A stretch of DNA of 58,853 nt from Methanocella_A sp964548585. Lineage in GTDB: Archaea > Halobacteriota > Methanocellia > Methanocellales > Methanocellaceae. Made by a program: the position numbers and the translations under genes. The notes beneath the pieces were generated by a model. That model made no database searches, was not told the DNA's origin, and saw nothing but the letters and a program-made list of their open reading frames with translations. The stretch is from contig CAZJRS010000010.1 of NCBI GenBank assembly GCA_964548585.1, positions 1 through 58,853 on the forward strand. The letters run 5' to 3'. Shown in pieces: positions 34,975 to 44,057 of the stretch. Each line of letters opens with the position of its first letter. The stretch's first letter is position 1.

Positions 34975-36507
34975 TCAGACCGGCTTTTCGCAGATGCTTC
35001 GCTCGCTGTCTACGGCGGACAGATGGCCGTCGCCTGTCCGAGAGCCCTGAACGGGATCATCCGGGGAGTCCAGGTATCTCAAGACCTGATGATATATGTC
35101 TTCCAGAGATCTGATCTCCACCGTCTTGTCCAGGTCGGGGCTCCGTATGAACAGGATCGGTGTCTCTCCCCTGTGGCTCCCCGGGACGAAGTTATGGGTC
35201 CGGGAGGCCCCGAACAAGTCGCACTCGGTCTGCCACCCGGCGCCGTACCCGTACACCATATCGAAGACGATGTCAGGATACCTGTCGATGTAGCTACCAG
35301 TGTACAGGTCCTCCCGCTTACAGATCCACCGGATCACCTTCTTACCGGTATCTGGATCCTCGATCCCGGAGATTCCCCGGATGATCCGCTCCCTGAGGTC
35401 TTCGTAGGCAGTCTGGTCCAGGCCCTCTCTCCTGATCAGGATGCCTCCGTATGAGTACGACTTGATACCGGAGAGGTCGGAGATGTAAGCCCGGGTATTC
35501 GGCCAGTCGATGGACATGGGTGTGGTGTAGATCTTTTTGCCGGCGGGGAAGTACTTCAGCATCCTGGAAGCGAGGTTCTCCAGCCGGAATTTTTCCACGA
35601 TGTCGAGCAGTGTCCGCTTGGACCTCTCCACCGCAAAGGCGGTGCGGTTAGATCGCTTCTGCTTGACCTGTAAAAACTCGTTCCGCCGGAGGTACTCATT
35701 CACGTTGAGCAGCCTTAGAGGTCGCATGCCGTGGCCGTGGTCACTGGCCACGATCACAGTCACGCCAGGGCCCGCCTGTGCCACCAGCTTACCGACCATC
35801 TCGTCGTACAACAGGTAAAAGTCCTTGATGATGTTCCTGAACTCGGACTGCTTTACAGGAGCCTTGTCATCCCCTATGCAATAGTCCCAGAAGTAGTGCT
35901 GAATGGCATCCAGGGCCGAGGAATAGATGAAAAACATGTCCCACTCGAAGTCCTTCATCAGCTTCAGGCCGATGTCTGTTTCGTTCTTCACCAGCGTTTT
36001 ATAGGACTCGGCATACTTCTTCAGCGACTCTTTGTTTCCCGGGAATCCCTTCCAGGGTATCAGGTTCTTAAGCTCAGGGTAGCGCTCCGTCAGGTTTTCC
36101 GGGTAGGTGTCGATCCTGTCCTCGACGGAGGACCGCCCGACCATGATGCCGTTGACTTTCCAGACCGGAAAGCCGAGATGGGGGTTGATCAGGCACACCT
36201 TTTTGCCCTGTTCGCCCGCCAGGTCCCAGAACGTTTTCCCGGTGATTTTCGTGTTGTCTTTTTCCACGTGCTGGATTTTCATCGCCTTATTCAGCGGATC
36301 GACGAAGTCGACCACCCCGTGGCAGGCGGGGTTGAGCCCTGTGTAGATTGTCGACCAGGCGGTGTCCGAGTCCGGCGGAAACACGGACTCGATCTTTACT
36401 TCCCGGCAGCTTTGCTTCAGCTTCCGCATGTTGGGCAGATCTTCCTCGAACCTGGCGATCAGCTGCGAGTCCGCGCTGTCGATTCCTATGAATAAAAGTT
36501 TGGTCAA
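34975..36507 (-). CDS. Type I phosphodiesterase / alkaline phosphatase superfamily protein
   Basis: 510 residues, no signal peptide. The N terminus MTKLLFIGIDSAD supplies the first metal Asp (Asp10); the nucleophile region PPDSDTAWSTIYTGLNPACHG (split here as PPDSDTAWST and IYTGLNPACHG) contains Thr49; VASDHGHG supplies more metal ligands. This is the arrangement of archaeal AlkP-superfamily proteins found in glycan clusters, which may hydrolyse or transfer phosphate or phospho-sugar groups. The next gene upstream is four bases away, so the two are co-transcribed. The substrate is unknown. Confidence 0.88.
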   Translation of the reverse strand: MTKLLFIGIDSADSQLIARFEEDLPNMRKLKQSCREVKIESVFPPDSDTAWSTIYTGLNPACHGVVDFVDPLNKAMKIQHVEKDNTKITGKTFWDLAGEQGKKVCLINPHLGFPVWKVNGIMVGRSSVEDRIDTYPENLTERYPELKNLIPWKGFPGNKESLKKYAESYKTLVKNETDIGLKLMKDFEWDMFFIYSSALDAIQHYFWDYCIGDDKAPVKQSEFRNIIKDFYLLYDEMVGKLVAQAGPGVTVIVASDHGHGMRPLRLLNVNEYLRRNEFLQVKQKRSNRTAFAVERSKRTLLDIVEKFRLENLASRMLKYFPAGKKIYTTPMSIDWPNTRAYISDLSGIKSYSYGGILIRREGLDQTAYEDLRERIIRGISGIEDPDTGKKVIRWICKREDLYTGSYIDRYPDIVFDMVYGYGAGWQTECDLFGASRTHNFVPGSHRGETPILFIRSPDLDKTVEIRSLEDIYHQVLRYLDSPDDPVQGSRTGDGHLSAVDSERSICEKPV

Positions 36508-36511
36508 TCGC

Positions 36512-37183
36512 TCATCTCTCCTTCGAAAAGAGACTGAGGGCTTTCCGGGTGATCGTATCCCGGACCTCCTCGATGCTTTCCGCCCCGTCCACGATCTCCA
36601 TGCCCCATGAGTTCGCGACCAGCGAGTACCTCGCTCTCCGGTCGATGAGGTACTCTACGGATGGGACGTCGCTCTTTCTGCTCAGCGCGATCTGCTCCGG
36701 CGTATCGATGTATATTGCAATATCGGGCTTCGGCAGCAGCGTCAGCAGATGCCGGATCAGCAAGCTGATCTTTTCCTCCGAATAGCCGAGGTCGACAGCC
36801 AGGTCCGTGATGACCGTATCGTATACGTACCGGTCTGACACGATGTTATTACCTAACAACAGAGGGATCCGGATTTTTATCACGGCCTGGATCAGGTAGT
36901 CCAGCAAAAACACGCTCTGGTACATATATGAGATACTTGGATTGCTGAACAGCCGCCTTTTCTTCGCCGTGTGGGCCCGGAAATCCTTAAAGCTGTCACT
37001 GTTTCTCAAAAATACCTTTTGGCCGAGGTACATGAAAGGCCGGGGCAGCAGCGGGATGATCCTCCCGTACCGGTACTTACAGGCGATCCCCCGGCCGGAC
37101 AGCGTATGTACCAGCTGCCGGGCCTGGGTGGTTTTACCCGAGCCATCGATACCGATGATGCATATCAGCTTACCCTTCGTCAT
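36512..37183 (-). CDS. Thymidylate kinase-like nucleoside monophosphate kinase
   Basis: 223 residues. P-loop GIDGSGKTT (11-19), the DR motif in VSDRYVYDT, and DTPEQIALSRK near the lid. These fit dTMP kinase (dTMP + ATP to dTDP), but the sequence is divergent and sits in a glycan cluster rather than with nucleotide genes. dTDP feeds the rml pathway a few kb away, so a dedicated supply role is conceivable; alternatively it may phosphorylate another small molecule. It is the first gene of the operon running to 33633. Confidence 0.75.
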   Translation of the reverse strand: MTKGKLICIIGIDGSGKTTQARQLVHTLSGRGIACKYRYGRIIPLLPRPFMYLGQKVFLRNSDSFKDFRAHTAKKRRLFSNPSISYMYQSVFLLDYLIQAVIKIRIPLLLGNNIVSDRYVYDTVITDLAVDLGYSEEKISLLIRHLLTLLPKPDIAIYIDTPEQIALSRKSDVPSVEYLIDRRARYSLVANSWGMEIVDGAESIEEVRDTITRKALSLFSKER

Positions 37184-37346
37184 ACTTACCGCCTGGAAAC
37201 TACGTTCCGGGAGCAGTGGCTAATCCCGGATACTGATTATATAATATTAATTATATATATCTATTGACTCGTCTCCCTGGGCTTATGCTATGACTGATTT
37301 GTAACAAAAAGATAATTATACTAAATATAATTATATAATACTTGAT
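37184..37346. promoter_or_regulatory. Divergent promoter region
   Basis: Two AT-rich TATA-like blocks at about 37235-37262 and 37308-37340 face the kinase operon and the plus-strand GT2 gene. The second lies so close to the ATG at 37347 that its transcript would be leaderless or nearly so. Confidence 0.5.
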
Positions 37347-38420
37347 ATGATTGCCGCAAACCAGCCGGGCATCGAGAAACTCGCCAGCGTCATCATCGTC
37401 TCCTATAACAGTAAAAAAGACCTCATCGAGTGCCTTCCCTCGATCCTGGACCAGGCCTATCCCGCCCTGGAGATCATCGTCGTAGACAACGCATCGACTG
37501 ACGGGACCTGCCAGTACCTCCGTGAACACTATCCCTGTGTCAACCTGATCGAAAGTCAAGACAACCTCGGCTACGCTGCCGGGAATAACCTGGGGTTCCT
37601 CCATTCCCGAGGCGAGTACGTCGTCATTGTAAACCCCGACACGGTCGCATGCCCCGGCTGGCTCAGCGAGCTCATCAAGCCTCTCGATGAAGATCCCGGC
37701 TTGTCTCTTACTTCATCCAAAATTCTCCTGTATGACCGGCGGGACAACATTAACACCTGTGCTAATATCACTCACTACAGCGGTCTCGATTTCTGCAACG
37801 GGCTATGGGCCTCATCCGCCCGGTTCGACCGGGACCAGGAGGTCGGTGCCGTCTCTGGCTGCTCCTTCGCGATCAGGCGAAGCGTGTTCGACCAGCTGAA
37901 CGGGTTCGACGCCGACTTCTTCATGTACATGGAGGACATCGATATCTCCTGGCGGGCCCGGCTGGCAGGACACAGGATTTTACTGGCCCCCGCTTCGATC
38001 ATCTACCACAAGTTCAGACTGAAGGTCCACCCATGGAAGCTGTTTTTCCTCGAGCGAAACCGCTACCTGATGATCCTGAAAAACTACCGGCTGAAAATAC
38101 TCCTGATTTCACTGCCGGCACTCCTGATCACCGAGATCATGATCATGGGTTACGCGGTGACCCGGGGGCTGCCGTTTGTCTTTTACAAGCTTAAAGCCTA
38201 CTGGTGGATCTCCACAAACTTCTGGACAGTTCTTGACAAGCGGCGGGATGTCCAGAAGAACATCAAAATCACCGAGAAGGCCTTCATACGGATGCTCGAA
38301 TGGCACATCCCGTTCCATCAGCTCGTCGAGAACCGGCTGCTTCAAGCGCTGACGAACATTGTATTCAACACGTTTTACTATGCATTTTACACTTTCGTCC
38401 TTAAGCCGACATTAAGTTAA
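37347..38420 (+). CDS. GT2-family glycosyltransferase (rhamnosyltransferase type)
   Basis: 357 residues. GT-A motifs: ASVIIVSYNSKKDLIECL, VDNASTDGT, NLGYAAGNNLGF and VIVNPDTV; then MEDIDISWRARLAG and a hydrophobic stretch near 245-275. It is a paralogue of the protein at 28378 with the same WbbL-like layout. It is a single gene with its own promoter and converges on the ParB-like gene. The donor is not determined; dTDP-sugar is possible given the rml genes nearby. Confidence 0.9.
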   Translation: MIAANQPGIEKLASVIIVSYNSKKDLIECLPSILDQAYPALEIIVVDNASTDGTCQYLREHYPCVNLIESQDNLGYAAGNNLGFLHSRGEYVVIVNPDTVACPGWLSELIKPLDEDPGLSLTSSKILLYDRRDNINTCANITHYSGLDFCNGLWASSARFDRDQEVGAVSGCSFAIRRSVFDQLNGFDADFFMYMEDIDISWRARLAGHRILLAPASIIYHKFRLKVHPWKLFFLERNRYLMILKNYRLKILLISLPALLITEIMIMGYAVTRGLPFVFYKLKAYWWISTNFWTVLDKRRDVQKNIKITEKAFIRMLEWHIPFHQLVENRLLQALTNIVFNTFYYAFYTFVLKPTLS

Positions 38421-38481
38421 AAACAGGTGTCAGCCCCTCTCTTTCTGATCAAAAACAAATGTACCGGCCGGGCGATTCTGC

Positions 38482-39486
38482 TTATTGTTTTGGCTGTCCT
38501 GTCAAGCACTGACTGACGTGTACCTCATGATGCCGGACTCGGTTGGCTGTCATTGTTTTTATACCCTCACAAAGCTGGCTTAACCGTATGATAATTTCTT
38601 CAATCTCAGCCACAATTTCCAGCTCAACGACACTGCCAGCCTTCATCGAGTCGGAAAGCAGCTCAATATCCTGGCTAATCCTGTGAACCTGTTTCCTGAT
38701 CGCCTTATCCTGCCACTTTCCCCGGGATACTGCCGGGTCGTCGTCACTGGTCGGTTCGGCTGCGTATGCCCCGCCGGAGAGCCCGATGCCTGATGACGAC
38801 GTTTCCTTCAGCGTTCTCAGGTATCTGATCGCGCTGACTTTATCCATCTCGTTTTCCTTGATCGTCTCATAGGCAGTCAGCTGATGTTCAAGGGGCACCC
38901 GGGCGATGTCCTCTACGGCATTCAGGTTCATCACATACGGATGAGGTTCGTCGGGTGATGTACTCTGATTACATTTTTCTCTCGCGATGTCCTCCAGGTA
39001 GAGGCACTGCACCTGCGGGTCCAGTCGTTTAATCAATCCCACCTTCGCCGCCACGTAGTGTGGAGTCTTGCCGATGATCTCTGCGATCTCGTTATACTGG
39101 TACCCGTACTCCTCCTTCAGCACTACAAAAGCATGGCCGAGCTCTACCGGATTCAGGTCTTCCCGCTGCACGTTGACTATGACCTGCTTGAACCGGACAT
39201 CCGCCTCTGTCTCATCTACGTCTATTACGATCTCCCGGCCAATAATCAGATCACGGACTCCTAGTTCTCGCAATGCCGCCAGCCTTCGGGACCCGTCTAT
39301 GACGTTAAAAGAGCCATCTCCGGCTCTGCTGACCAGGATCGGCTGAAGTAAACCCGCATCTCCTATGGTCTCTCGCAGAGCATCAAGTGGCATGGATGAC
39401 TTGCGAATATGATCCTTTCTGCAGCGTACCTGTTCGATCGGGATGGTAATAACCTGGTTTTCCGAGCTATTCGTGGGCTCTCTCAA
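38482..39486 (-). CDS. ParB/Spo0J-like nuclease-domain DNA-binding protein
   Basis: 334 residues. The N-terminal ParB domain has IPIEQVRCRKDHIR, LRETIGDAGLLQPILV and VIDGSRRLAALRELG; a helix-turn-helix follows in YNEIAEIIGKTPHYVAAKVG (about 131-150). The C-terminal 130 residues are not recognisable. The start is TTG with GGAGGG upstream. There is no ParA partner next to it, so it may be a regulator rather than part of a partition system. A close paralogue begins at 58320; the DETEAD and NVQREDxN blocks are shared. Confidence 0.85.
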   Translation of the reverse strand: MREPTNSSENQVITIPIEQVRCRKDHIRKSSMPLDALRETIGDAGLLQPILVSRAGDGSFNVIDGSRRLAALRELGVRDLIIGREIVIDVDETEADVRFKQVIVNVQREDLNPVELGHAFVVLKEEYGYQYNEIAEIIGKTPHYVAAKVGLIKRLDPQVQCLYLEDIAREKCNQSTSPDEPHPYVMNLNAVEDIARVPLEHQLTAYETIKENEMDKVSAIRYLRTLKETSSSGIGLSGGAYAAEPTSDDDPAVSRGKWQDKAIRKQVHRISQDIELLSDSMKAGSVVELEIVAEIEEIIIRLSQLCEGIKTMTANRVRHHEVHVSQCLTGQPKQ

Positions 39487-39601
39487 GCTGTGATATCCCT
39501 CCGGGACTAAGCACTTCTGACATTATAATTATACATGTATATATAATACATCAAATTTTTATATTACAAAAAATAAATTACTATGGTTTTTAACTTCTTT
39601 A

Positions 39602-40402
39602 TCAGTTCACCAGCGGGCTGTTTCCCATCTTTACTTTCCTTTTAATCTCATAAACATTCGACTTGATATCCCGAACGTGCTCAGATTTGTCCGACTTCAT
39701 GCTCCGGGCGATTTCGCTGGCGCGGTATAGTGACTCAAACGTGCCTGCATCTGTCCAGTGCCCGTTTAGTACCGAGTAGGACATGGCATTTCTCTTAATG
39801 TACTCGTTGTTCACGTCTGTGATCTCCAGTTCACCCCGGCCGGACGGCTTCAGCTTGCGGGTGATATCGAACACGCTATGGTCATACAGGTAGAGGCCGG
39901 TGACTGCATAGTCCGACTTTGGAAACCGCGGTTTTTCCTCGATGCTCAGGACCCGGCCATGGGCCTCATCGACCTCAGCTACCCCAAACCGCCTGGCATC
40001 CTGTACTTTTTTCAAGAAGATCCGGGAGCCGGACCTAAATGACTTAACTTGTTTCTTGACGTTGTCCTCAAAGATGTTGTCACCCAGGACCACCGCCACG
40101 TTTCCGCCGTCCGAAAACGACTCTGCCAGACTCAGGGCATGCGCGATGCCTCCTGCCTCTTTCTGGATCTCGTAGGAGAGCTGCACATTGAACTCCGACC
40201 CCGAGCCCAGCAGCTCCAGAAAGTGTCCCACATGGCCTTTGCCGGAGACAATCATGATCTCTTTGATGCCTGCGTTGATGAGTGTCTTCAACGGATAGTA
40301 GATCATAGGCTCATCGTAGACCGGAAGTAAATGCTTGTTCGTGACTTTTGTCAGCGGGTGGAGACGCGAACCCGTGCCTCCTGCCAGTACTATTCCCTTC
40401 AT
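39602..40402 (-). CDS. rmlA: Glucose-1-phosphate thymidylyltransferase
   Basis: 266 residues. The N terminus MKGIVLAGGTGSRLHPLT is the nucleotide-binding signature; NKHLLPVYDEPMIYYPL, VVLGDNIF and IEEKPRFPKS are typical of RmlA, which makes dTDP-glucose from dTTP and glucose-1-phosphate. I moved the start to ATG 40402, which has AGGTGATC upstream and matches the family N terminus. The C terminus extends about 25 residues past the short RmlA form. It is the last gene of rmlC-rmlB-rmlA (minus strand). Confidence 0.92.
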   Translation of the reverse strand: MKGIVLAGGTGSRLHPLTKVTNKHLLPVYDEPMIYYPLKTLINAGIKEIMIVSGKGHVGHFLELLGSGSEFNVQLSYEIQKEAGGIAHALSLAESFSDGGNVAVVLGDNIFEDNVKKQVKSFRSGSRIFLKKVQDARRFGVAEVDEAHGRVLSIEEKPRFPKSDYAVTGLYLYDHSVFDITRKLKPSGRGELEITDVNNEYIKRNAMSYSVLNGHWTDAGTFESLYRASEIARSMKSDKSEHVRDIKSNVYEIKRKVKMGNSPLVN

Positions 40403-40422
40403 TCGATCACCTGTGTTCAGTT

Positions 40423-41373
40423 TTAATTTTTCCACCACCAGCGGTTGTCCATATACCACTGTATGGTATTCTCCAGCGCGTCGTCAAACCTGTAGGCCGG
40501 CGACCAGCCGAGCTTTTTAAGCTTTGAAAAATCCAGCGAGTACCTTAAATCGTGGCCCATCCGGTCTCCGACATACTCGATCATGCTCTCGTCCTTGCCC
40601 ATCTGTTTGAGGATCAGGCGGGTAATCTCGAGGTTCGTCTTCTCTTCTCCGCCGCCGATGTTGTAGATCTCCCCGGCGATACCGTTCTCCAGTATATGCT
40701 CGATGGCGCTGCAGTGGTCCAGCACGTACAGCCAGTCCCGCACATTTTTCCCGGTGCCGTACACAGGGACTCGTTTTGCTTCCAGGAGGTTCGTGACAAA
40801 CAGCGGGATCAGCTTTTCCGGGAACTGGTACGGCCCGTAGTTGTTCGTACACCTCGTCACGATCACCGGCAGCCTATAGGTAGTATGATAGGCCAGCGCG
40901 ATTAGATCAGAGCCTGCCTTGCTTGCCGAATACGGGCTCGACGGGTTCAGGATGTCAGTCTCCTTGAATGATCCGTTCAGAGTACTGCCGTATACCTCGT
41001 CTGTCGAGACGTGTACAAACCGCCCTACTCGGTGGTCATGTGCTGATTGTAACAGCGTATGGGTGCCCAGCACATTGGTCCGGACGAATGCGGCTCCGTC
41101 TGCTATGGACCGGTCCACATGGCTCTCGGCGGCGAAGTGGACTACACTGTCCGCTTTCTTCATGACCGTGTCTACGGTAGCTCTGTCGCAGATATCCCCT
41201 TTGACAAAAGTGTATTTCGGGTGGGCTGCTATGTCTTTCAAGTTCTCCGGGTTCCCCGCGTAGGTCAGGCTATCAAGGTTGATCACTTTTTGATCGGGGT
41301 GTTGCGCCAGGAATTGCCTGATGAAGTTGCTGCCGATGAATCCGCAGCCCCCCGTCACAAGTACAGTGCTCAT
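40423..41373 (-). CDS. rmlB: dTDP-glucose 4,6-dehydratase
   Basis: 316 residues, short-chain dehydrogenase fold. NAD-binding GGCGFIG (8-14), the catalytic STDEVYG block (Thr124, Asp125, Glu126) and Tyr148-Ser-Ala-Ser-Lys152, with RCTNNYGPYQFPEKLIP typical of the dTDP-glucose branch. It converts dTDP-glucose to dTDP-4-keto-6-deoxyglucose. It lies 12 bases after the rmlC-like gene and 20 bases before rmlA. Confidence 0.95.
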   Translation of the reverse strand: MSTVLVTGGCGFIGSNFIRQFLAQHPDQKVINLDSLTYAGNPENLKDIAAHPKYTFVKGDICDRATVDTVMKKADSVVHFAAESHVDRSIADGAAFVRTNVLGTHTLLQSAHDHRVGRFVHVSTDEVYGSTLNGSFKETDILNPSSPYSASKAGSDLIALAYHTTYRLPVIVTRCTNNYGPYQFPEKLIPLFVTNLLEAKRVPVYGTGKNVRDWLYVLDHCSAIEHILENGIAGEIYNIGGGEEKTNLEITRLILKQMGKDESMIEYVGDRMGHDLRYSLDFSKLKKLGWSPAYRFDDALENTIQWYMDNRWWWKN

Positions 41374-41385
41374 GCCGCCCCCGGG

Positions 41386-41865
41386 TCACCCATGCTTTAA
41401 CCCCGGAGCAAGCCCCCAGCTGTACGGGATCTCTTGCGCATCCGGGGGAAGCCTGTACTCATCAGGCTGCTGGTAATCGTATGCTTCGGTAGGGACGTTC
41501 ACAATAAGCGCTTCTTCTGTGCCTACGCATTTGAACCCGTGGTGCACCATCGGGGGTATCTTCACAAGCAATGGGTTTTTCTCTCCGATCACGAACTCGT
41601 TGACGGTTCCCCTGGTGGGAGAGGCCGGCCTGTCATCGTAAAGTACGACCTTCATCATTCCTCTTACACATACAAAATGATCCCACTGCTTCGTGTGAAA
41701 GTGCCAGGCTTTGACTACGCCCGGGTAAGCGGAGGTCACATACACCTGGCCGAACTTTTGGAATACGTCCCAGTCAGGACGCATGATCTCCATCAGAAAA
41801 CCCCGCTCGTCAGAGTTTAGCCTTATCGATCTTGTGACAACTCCCTCAATAACGGATTGAGGCAT
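41386..41865 (-). CDS. rmlC: dTDP-4-dehydrorhamnose 3,5-epimerase family protein
   Basis: 159 residues, cupin fold. Blocks DERGFLMEIMRPDW, VKAWHFHTKQWDHFVCVRG, VLYDDR and IPPMVHHGF are recognisable RmlC-family elements. It is about 20 residues shorter than standard RmlC, so it could epimerise only one position or belong to a related sugar pathway. It is the first gene of the rml operon. No rmlD reductase gene is present in the window. Confidence 0.85.
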   Translation of the reverse strand: MPQSVIEGVVTRSIRLNSDERGFLMEIMRPDWDVFQKFGQVYVTSAYPGVVKAWHFHTKQWDHFVCVRGMMKVVLYDDRPASPTRGTVNEFVIGEKNPLLVKIPPMVHHGFKCVGTEEALIVNVPTEAYDYQQPDEYRLPPDAQEIPYSWGLAPGLKHG

Positions 41866-41868
41866 AAT

Positions 41869-41925
41869 ATATCTCCAGCTTAGAACATATAATATTAATT
41901 AATATATAATAATATCTATATTTAT
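41869..41925 (-). promoter_or_regulatory. AT-rich promoter of the rml operon
   Basis: A TATA-like AT-rich block (about 41885-41922) lies directly upstream of the rmlC start on the minus strand. Confidence 0.5.
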
Positions 41926-42020
41926 AAGCCCCTGATCTGTCGCCTTCCTGCCAGGAGAGCGGTTAGCTAAAATCCTCAAAAGCGTTCAACGGGCCTGCTT
42001 ATCCTGACACGCCTACAACA

Positions 42021-42032
42021 ACCTATATAACA
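42021..42032 (+). promoter_or_regulatory. TATA box of the 63-residue gene
   Basis: CCTATATAAC is centred about 30 bases before the ATG at 42058. With the usual archaeal distance of about 25 bases to the start of transcription, the mRNA would begin within a few bases of the ATG and be essentially leaderless. Confidence 0.55.
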
Positions 42033-42057
42033 TCCGGTACCATACAACAGTGCCAGT

Positions 42058-42249
42058 ATGTCAAAGGTTGAGATCCCGGACAAGGTCCACAAGGAAGTCA
42101 AGAAATTCGCGCTGGAGCACGACATGTCGATCAAGGACGCTTACGTATCGCTGGTCGGTTTCGCGCTGGAGCAGAAACATGACAAGCTTGCCCTCAAAAA
42201 GATCCTCAACGCCAAGCCCGGGCAGAATGATATTATTGTAGGGTCATAG
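42058..42249 (+). CDS. Small 63-residue protein, possibly DNA-binding
   Basis: It begins MSKVEIPDKVHKEVKKFALE and contains helical, charged sequence (ALEHDMSIKDAYVSLVGFAL). The pattern of a short strand with Ile/Val followed by two helices is like ribbon-helix-helix regulators, but I cannot assign it to a known family. A TATA box 30 bases upstream and no ribosome site suggest a leaderless transcript. It lies alone between the rml operon and rpl40e. Confidence 0.7.
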   Translation: MSKVEIPDKVHKEVKKFALEHDMSIKDAYVSLVGFALEQKHDKLALKKILNAKPGQNDIIVGS

Positions 42250-42407
42250 ACCTCAGAAATACGATAAGTACTCTAAAGAATATTCTTTTTAAAAACAATT
42301 CTTTGCGACGATGCTAAAATACTAACCAATAAAATGAGCAAGCACTGCGACCACTGTGATCACTGTGCCCACTTTGTTTTTAAAATAGTTTGCACGTGAC
42401 GCACAAG

Positions 42408-42426
42408 GAGGTGTATCATACACCTC
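42408..42426. terminator. Perfect hairpin downstream of rpl40e
   Basis: GAGGTGTA and TACACCTC form an eight-base-pair stem with a three-base loop, 25 bases past the rpl40e stop codon on the minus strand. It may mark the 3' end of the rpl40e message. Confidence 0.45.
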
Positions 42427-42450
42427 ACATGGCCACGGTGCACGCTGAGC

Positions 42451-42597
42451 TTATTTCTTCAGCTCTTTCTTCTTGGGCCTTAAGCCTTCGTAACCGCATT
42501 TCCTGCAGCGCGTTGCTTTTATCGCGTTCCTCGCGTTGCATTTCCGGCAGATCTGCAGGTTTAGGTTCCGGGCCTCGGCTTCGGGGAATCTCGCCAT
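42451..42597 (-). CDS. rpl40e: Large-subunit ribosomal protein eL40 (L40e)
   Basis: 48 residues: MARFPEAEARNLNLQICRKC, then NARNAIKATRCRKCGYEGL and a Lys-rich tail. The zinc-binding Cys are 17, 20, 31 and 34 (CxxC-x10-CxxC). Length, zinc finger and basic tail match the archaeal L40e ribosomal protein. GAGGT lies upstream of the ATG. It shows that the window is archaeal chromosome and not a plasmid or virus. Confidence 0.93.
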   Translation of the reverse strand: MARFPEAEARNLNLQICRKCNARNAIKATRCRKCGYEGLRPKKKELKK

Positions 42598-42839
42598 GAT
42601 AAATACCTCTGATATTTTAAGATGTTCCATCTAAAAGTGCTGGAAGCATATAACGATTTTGGTCCGCAACATATCATTTAACGTATGGGACTCCACGGAA
42701 ATCCCGGGATGATTCCGGTAGATCAGCAATTAATTCTATAGATTCTAACGCTTTGCCCATTGAAAAACTTAAATACTCATAGACGATATCTTACCATACG
42801 ATAATTTCTATAATGTAACTATTACAAGGTGTTTTTACT

Positions 42840-44042
42840 ATGAAGGCAGTCGTACTTGCCGCTGGCGAGGGCAGCAGGCTAAAGCCGTTCACGGCTACCC
42901 GGCCCAAAGTCATGATCCCGGTCGGCAACAAACCCATCCTCGAGTACGTGATCAACGCACTCCAGGAAAGTGGCATCATCGACATCATTCTGGTGGTGGG
43001 GTACAAGCGGGAAAAAATCATGGACTACTTTGGCGACGGCCACAAGTGGGGCGTGAATATCACCTACGTCGAGCAGTTCCAGCAGCTGGGCACCGCGCAC
43101 GCGCTCCGGCAGGCTTCTCACCTGATCAAAGACCACTTTTTAGTCATCAACGGCGACACGGTGATCGACGCGTCTGCCATCAAAGAGATCATAAAGTACA
43201 AGGTCGGGGATGCGACGATGCTCACGGTGAGCGTGGACAAGGCCCAGGCCTACGGCGTCGTGCAGACACAGAATAATCTTGTCAAAGGCATCGAGGAGAA
43301 GCCGATGTACAAAGAGGCAGGCAATATCGTCAACGCGGGCGTATACTGCTTCTCACCCAAGGTGTTCGATTTCCTGGAGTACATGGACATCTCGGAACGC
43401 GGGGAATACGAGGTCACCGACGCGATCAAGAAAATGATCGAGAACAACTACTCGGTGCGGGCGGTACACACGACCGCGCTGTGGATGGACGCAGTCTACC
43501 TCTGGAACCTGATCGACCTGAACGCGGCGACACTGGCGGGGCAAAAGTCCGAGAACCACGGTACGATCGAGGAGGGTGCCCGTGTCATCGGCCCTGTCAG
43601 CATCGGTGAAAACACAGTGGTCCGATCGGGGTCATACATCGTAGGGCCGGTTTCTATCGGGGATAGCTGCGACATAGGGCCCAACACGGTGATACTCCCG
43701 AGTACCACCATCGGAAGCAACTCCACCGTCGAGCCTTTCGTGCGCATCTCCAACAGCATACTCATGAATAACGTCAGAGTGTCGTCCTTCAGCAACGTCT
43801 CCACGTCGATCGTGGGTGAAGGCACAACCATCGGACCGGCTTTCATCGCGGAGTCCGAAACCACCCGGGTGGAGGTGGAGAACTCGCTGATGCGCGCCAC
43901 CATAGGGGCGGTCATCGGCGACAACACCGATATCGGTGGCAGAGTCCTAATCCAGCCGGGCAAGATCGTCGGGGTCAGATGCAAGATCGGCTCCGGCGCA
44001 CTGATCTGGTCAAGCGTGGCAGACAATACCAAGATCCTGTAG
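42840..44042 (+). CDS. Bifunctional sugar-1-phosphate nucleotidylyltransferase/acyltransferase, first copy
   Basis: 400 residues. N-terminal nucleotidyltransferase (VVLAAGEGSRLKPFTATRPK, VINGDTVI, IEEKP) joined to a C-terminal left-handed beta-helix with hexapeptide repeats (GPVSIGENTVVRSGSYIVGP, IGDSCDIGPN). This is the archaeal GlmU-like layout that activates a sugar-1-phosphate, and may acetylate GlcN-1-P. It differs from the copy at 47192 at the C-terminal end, so it may have another sugar specificity, for example glucose-1-phosphate. It opens the four-gene glm operon, 15 bases before glmS. A TATA-like stretch lies near 42765-42780. Confidence 0.88.
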   Translation: MKAVVLAAGEGSRLKPFTATRPKVMIPVGNKPILEYVINALQESGIIDIILVVGYKREKIMDYFGDGHKWGVNITYVEQFQQLGTAHALRQASHLIKDHFLVINGDTVIDASAIKEIIKYKVGDATMLTVSVDKAQAYGVVQTQNNLVKGIEEKPMYKEAGNIVNAGVYCFSPKVFDFLEYMDISERGEYEVTDAIKKMIENNYSVRAVHTTALWMDAVYLWNLIDLNAATLAGQKSENHGTIEEGARVIGPVSIGENTVVRSGSYIVGPVSIGDSCDIGPNTVILPSTTIGSNSTVEPFVRISNSILMNNVRVSSFSNVSTSIVGEGTTIGPAFIAESETTRVEVENSLMRATIGAVIGDNTDIGGRVLIQPGKIVGVRCKIGSGALIWSSVADNTKIL

Positions 44043-44057
44043 GCAGGAGGAATTAAA

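Noticed and set aside
42050..42241. Arg/Ser-rich frame overlapping the 63-residue gene
   Set aside because: Composition is typical of an out-of-frame reading; the frame at 42058 has normal protein composition and a TATA box at the right distance.
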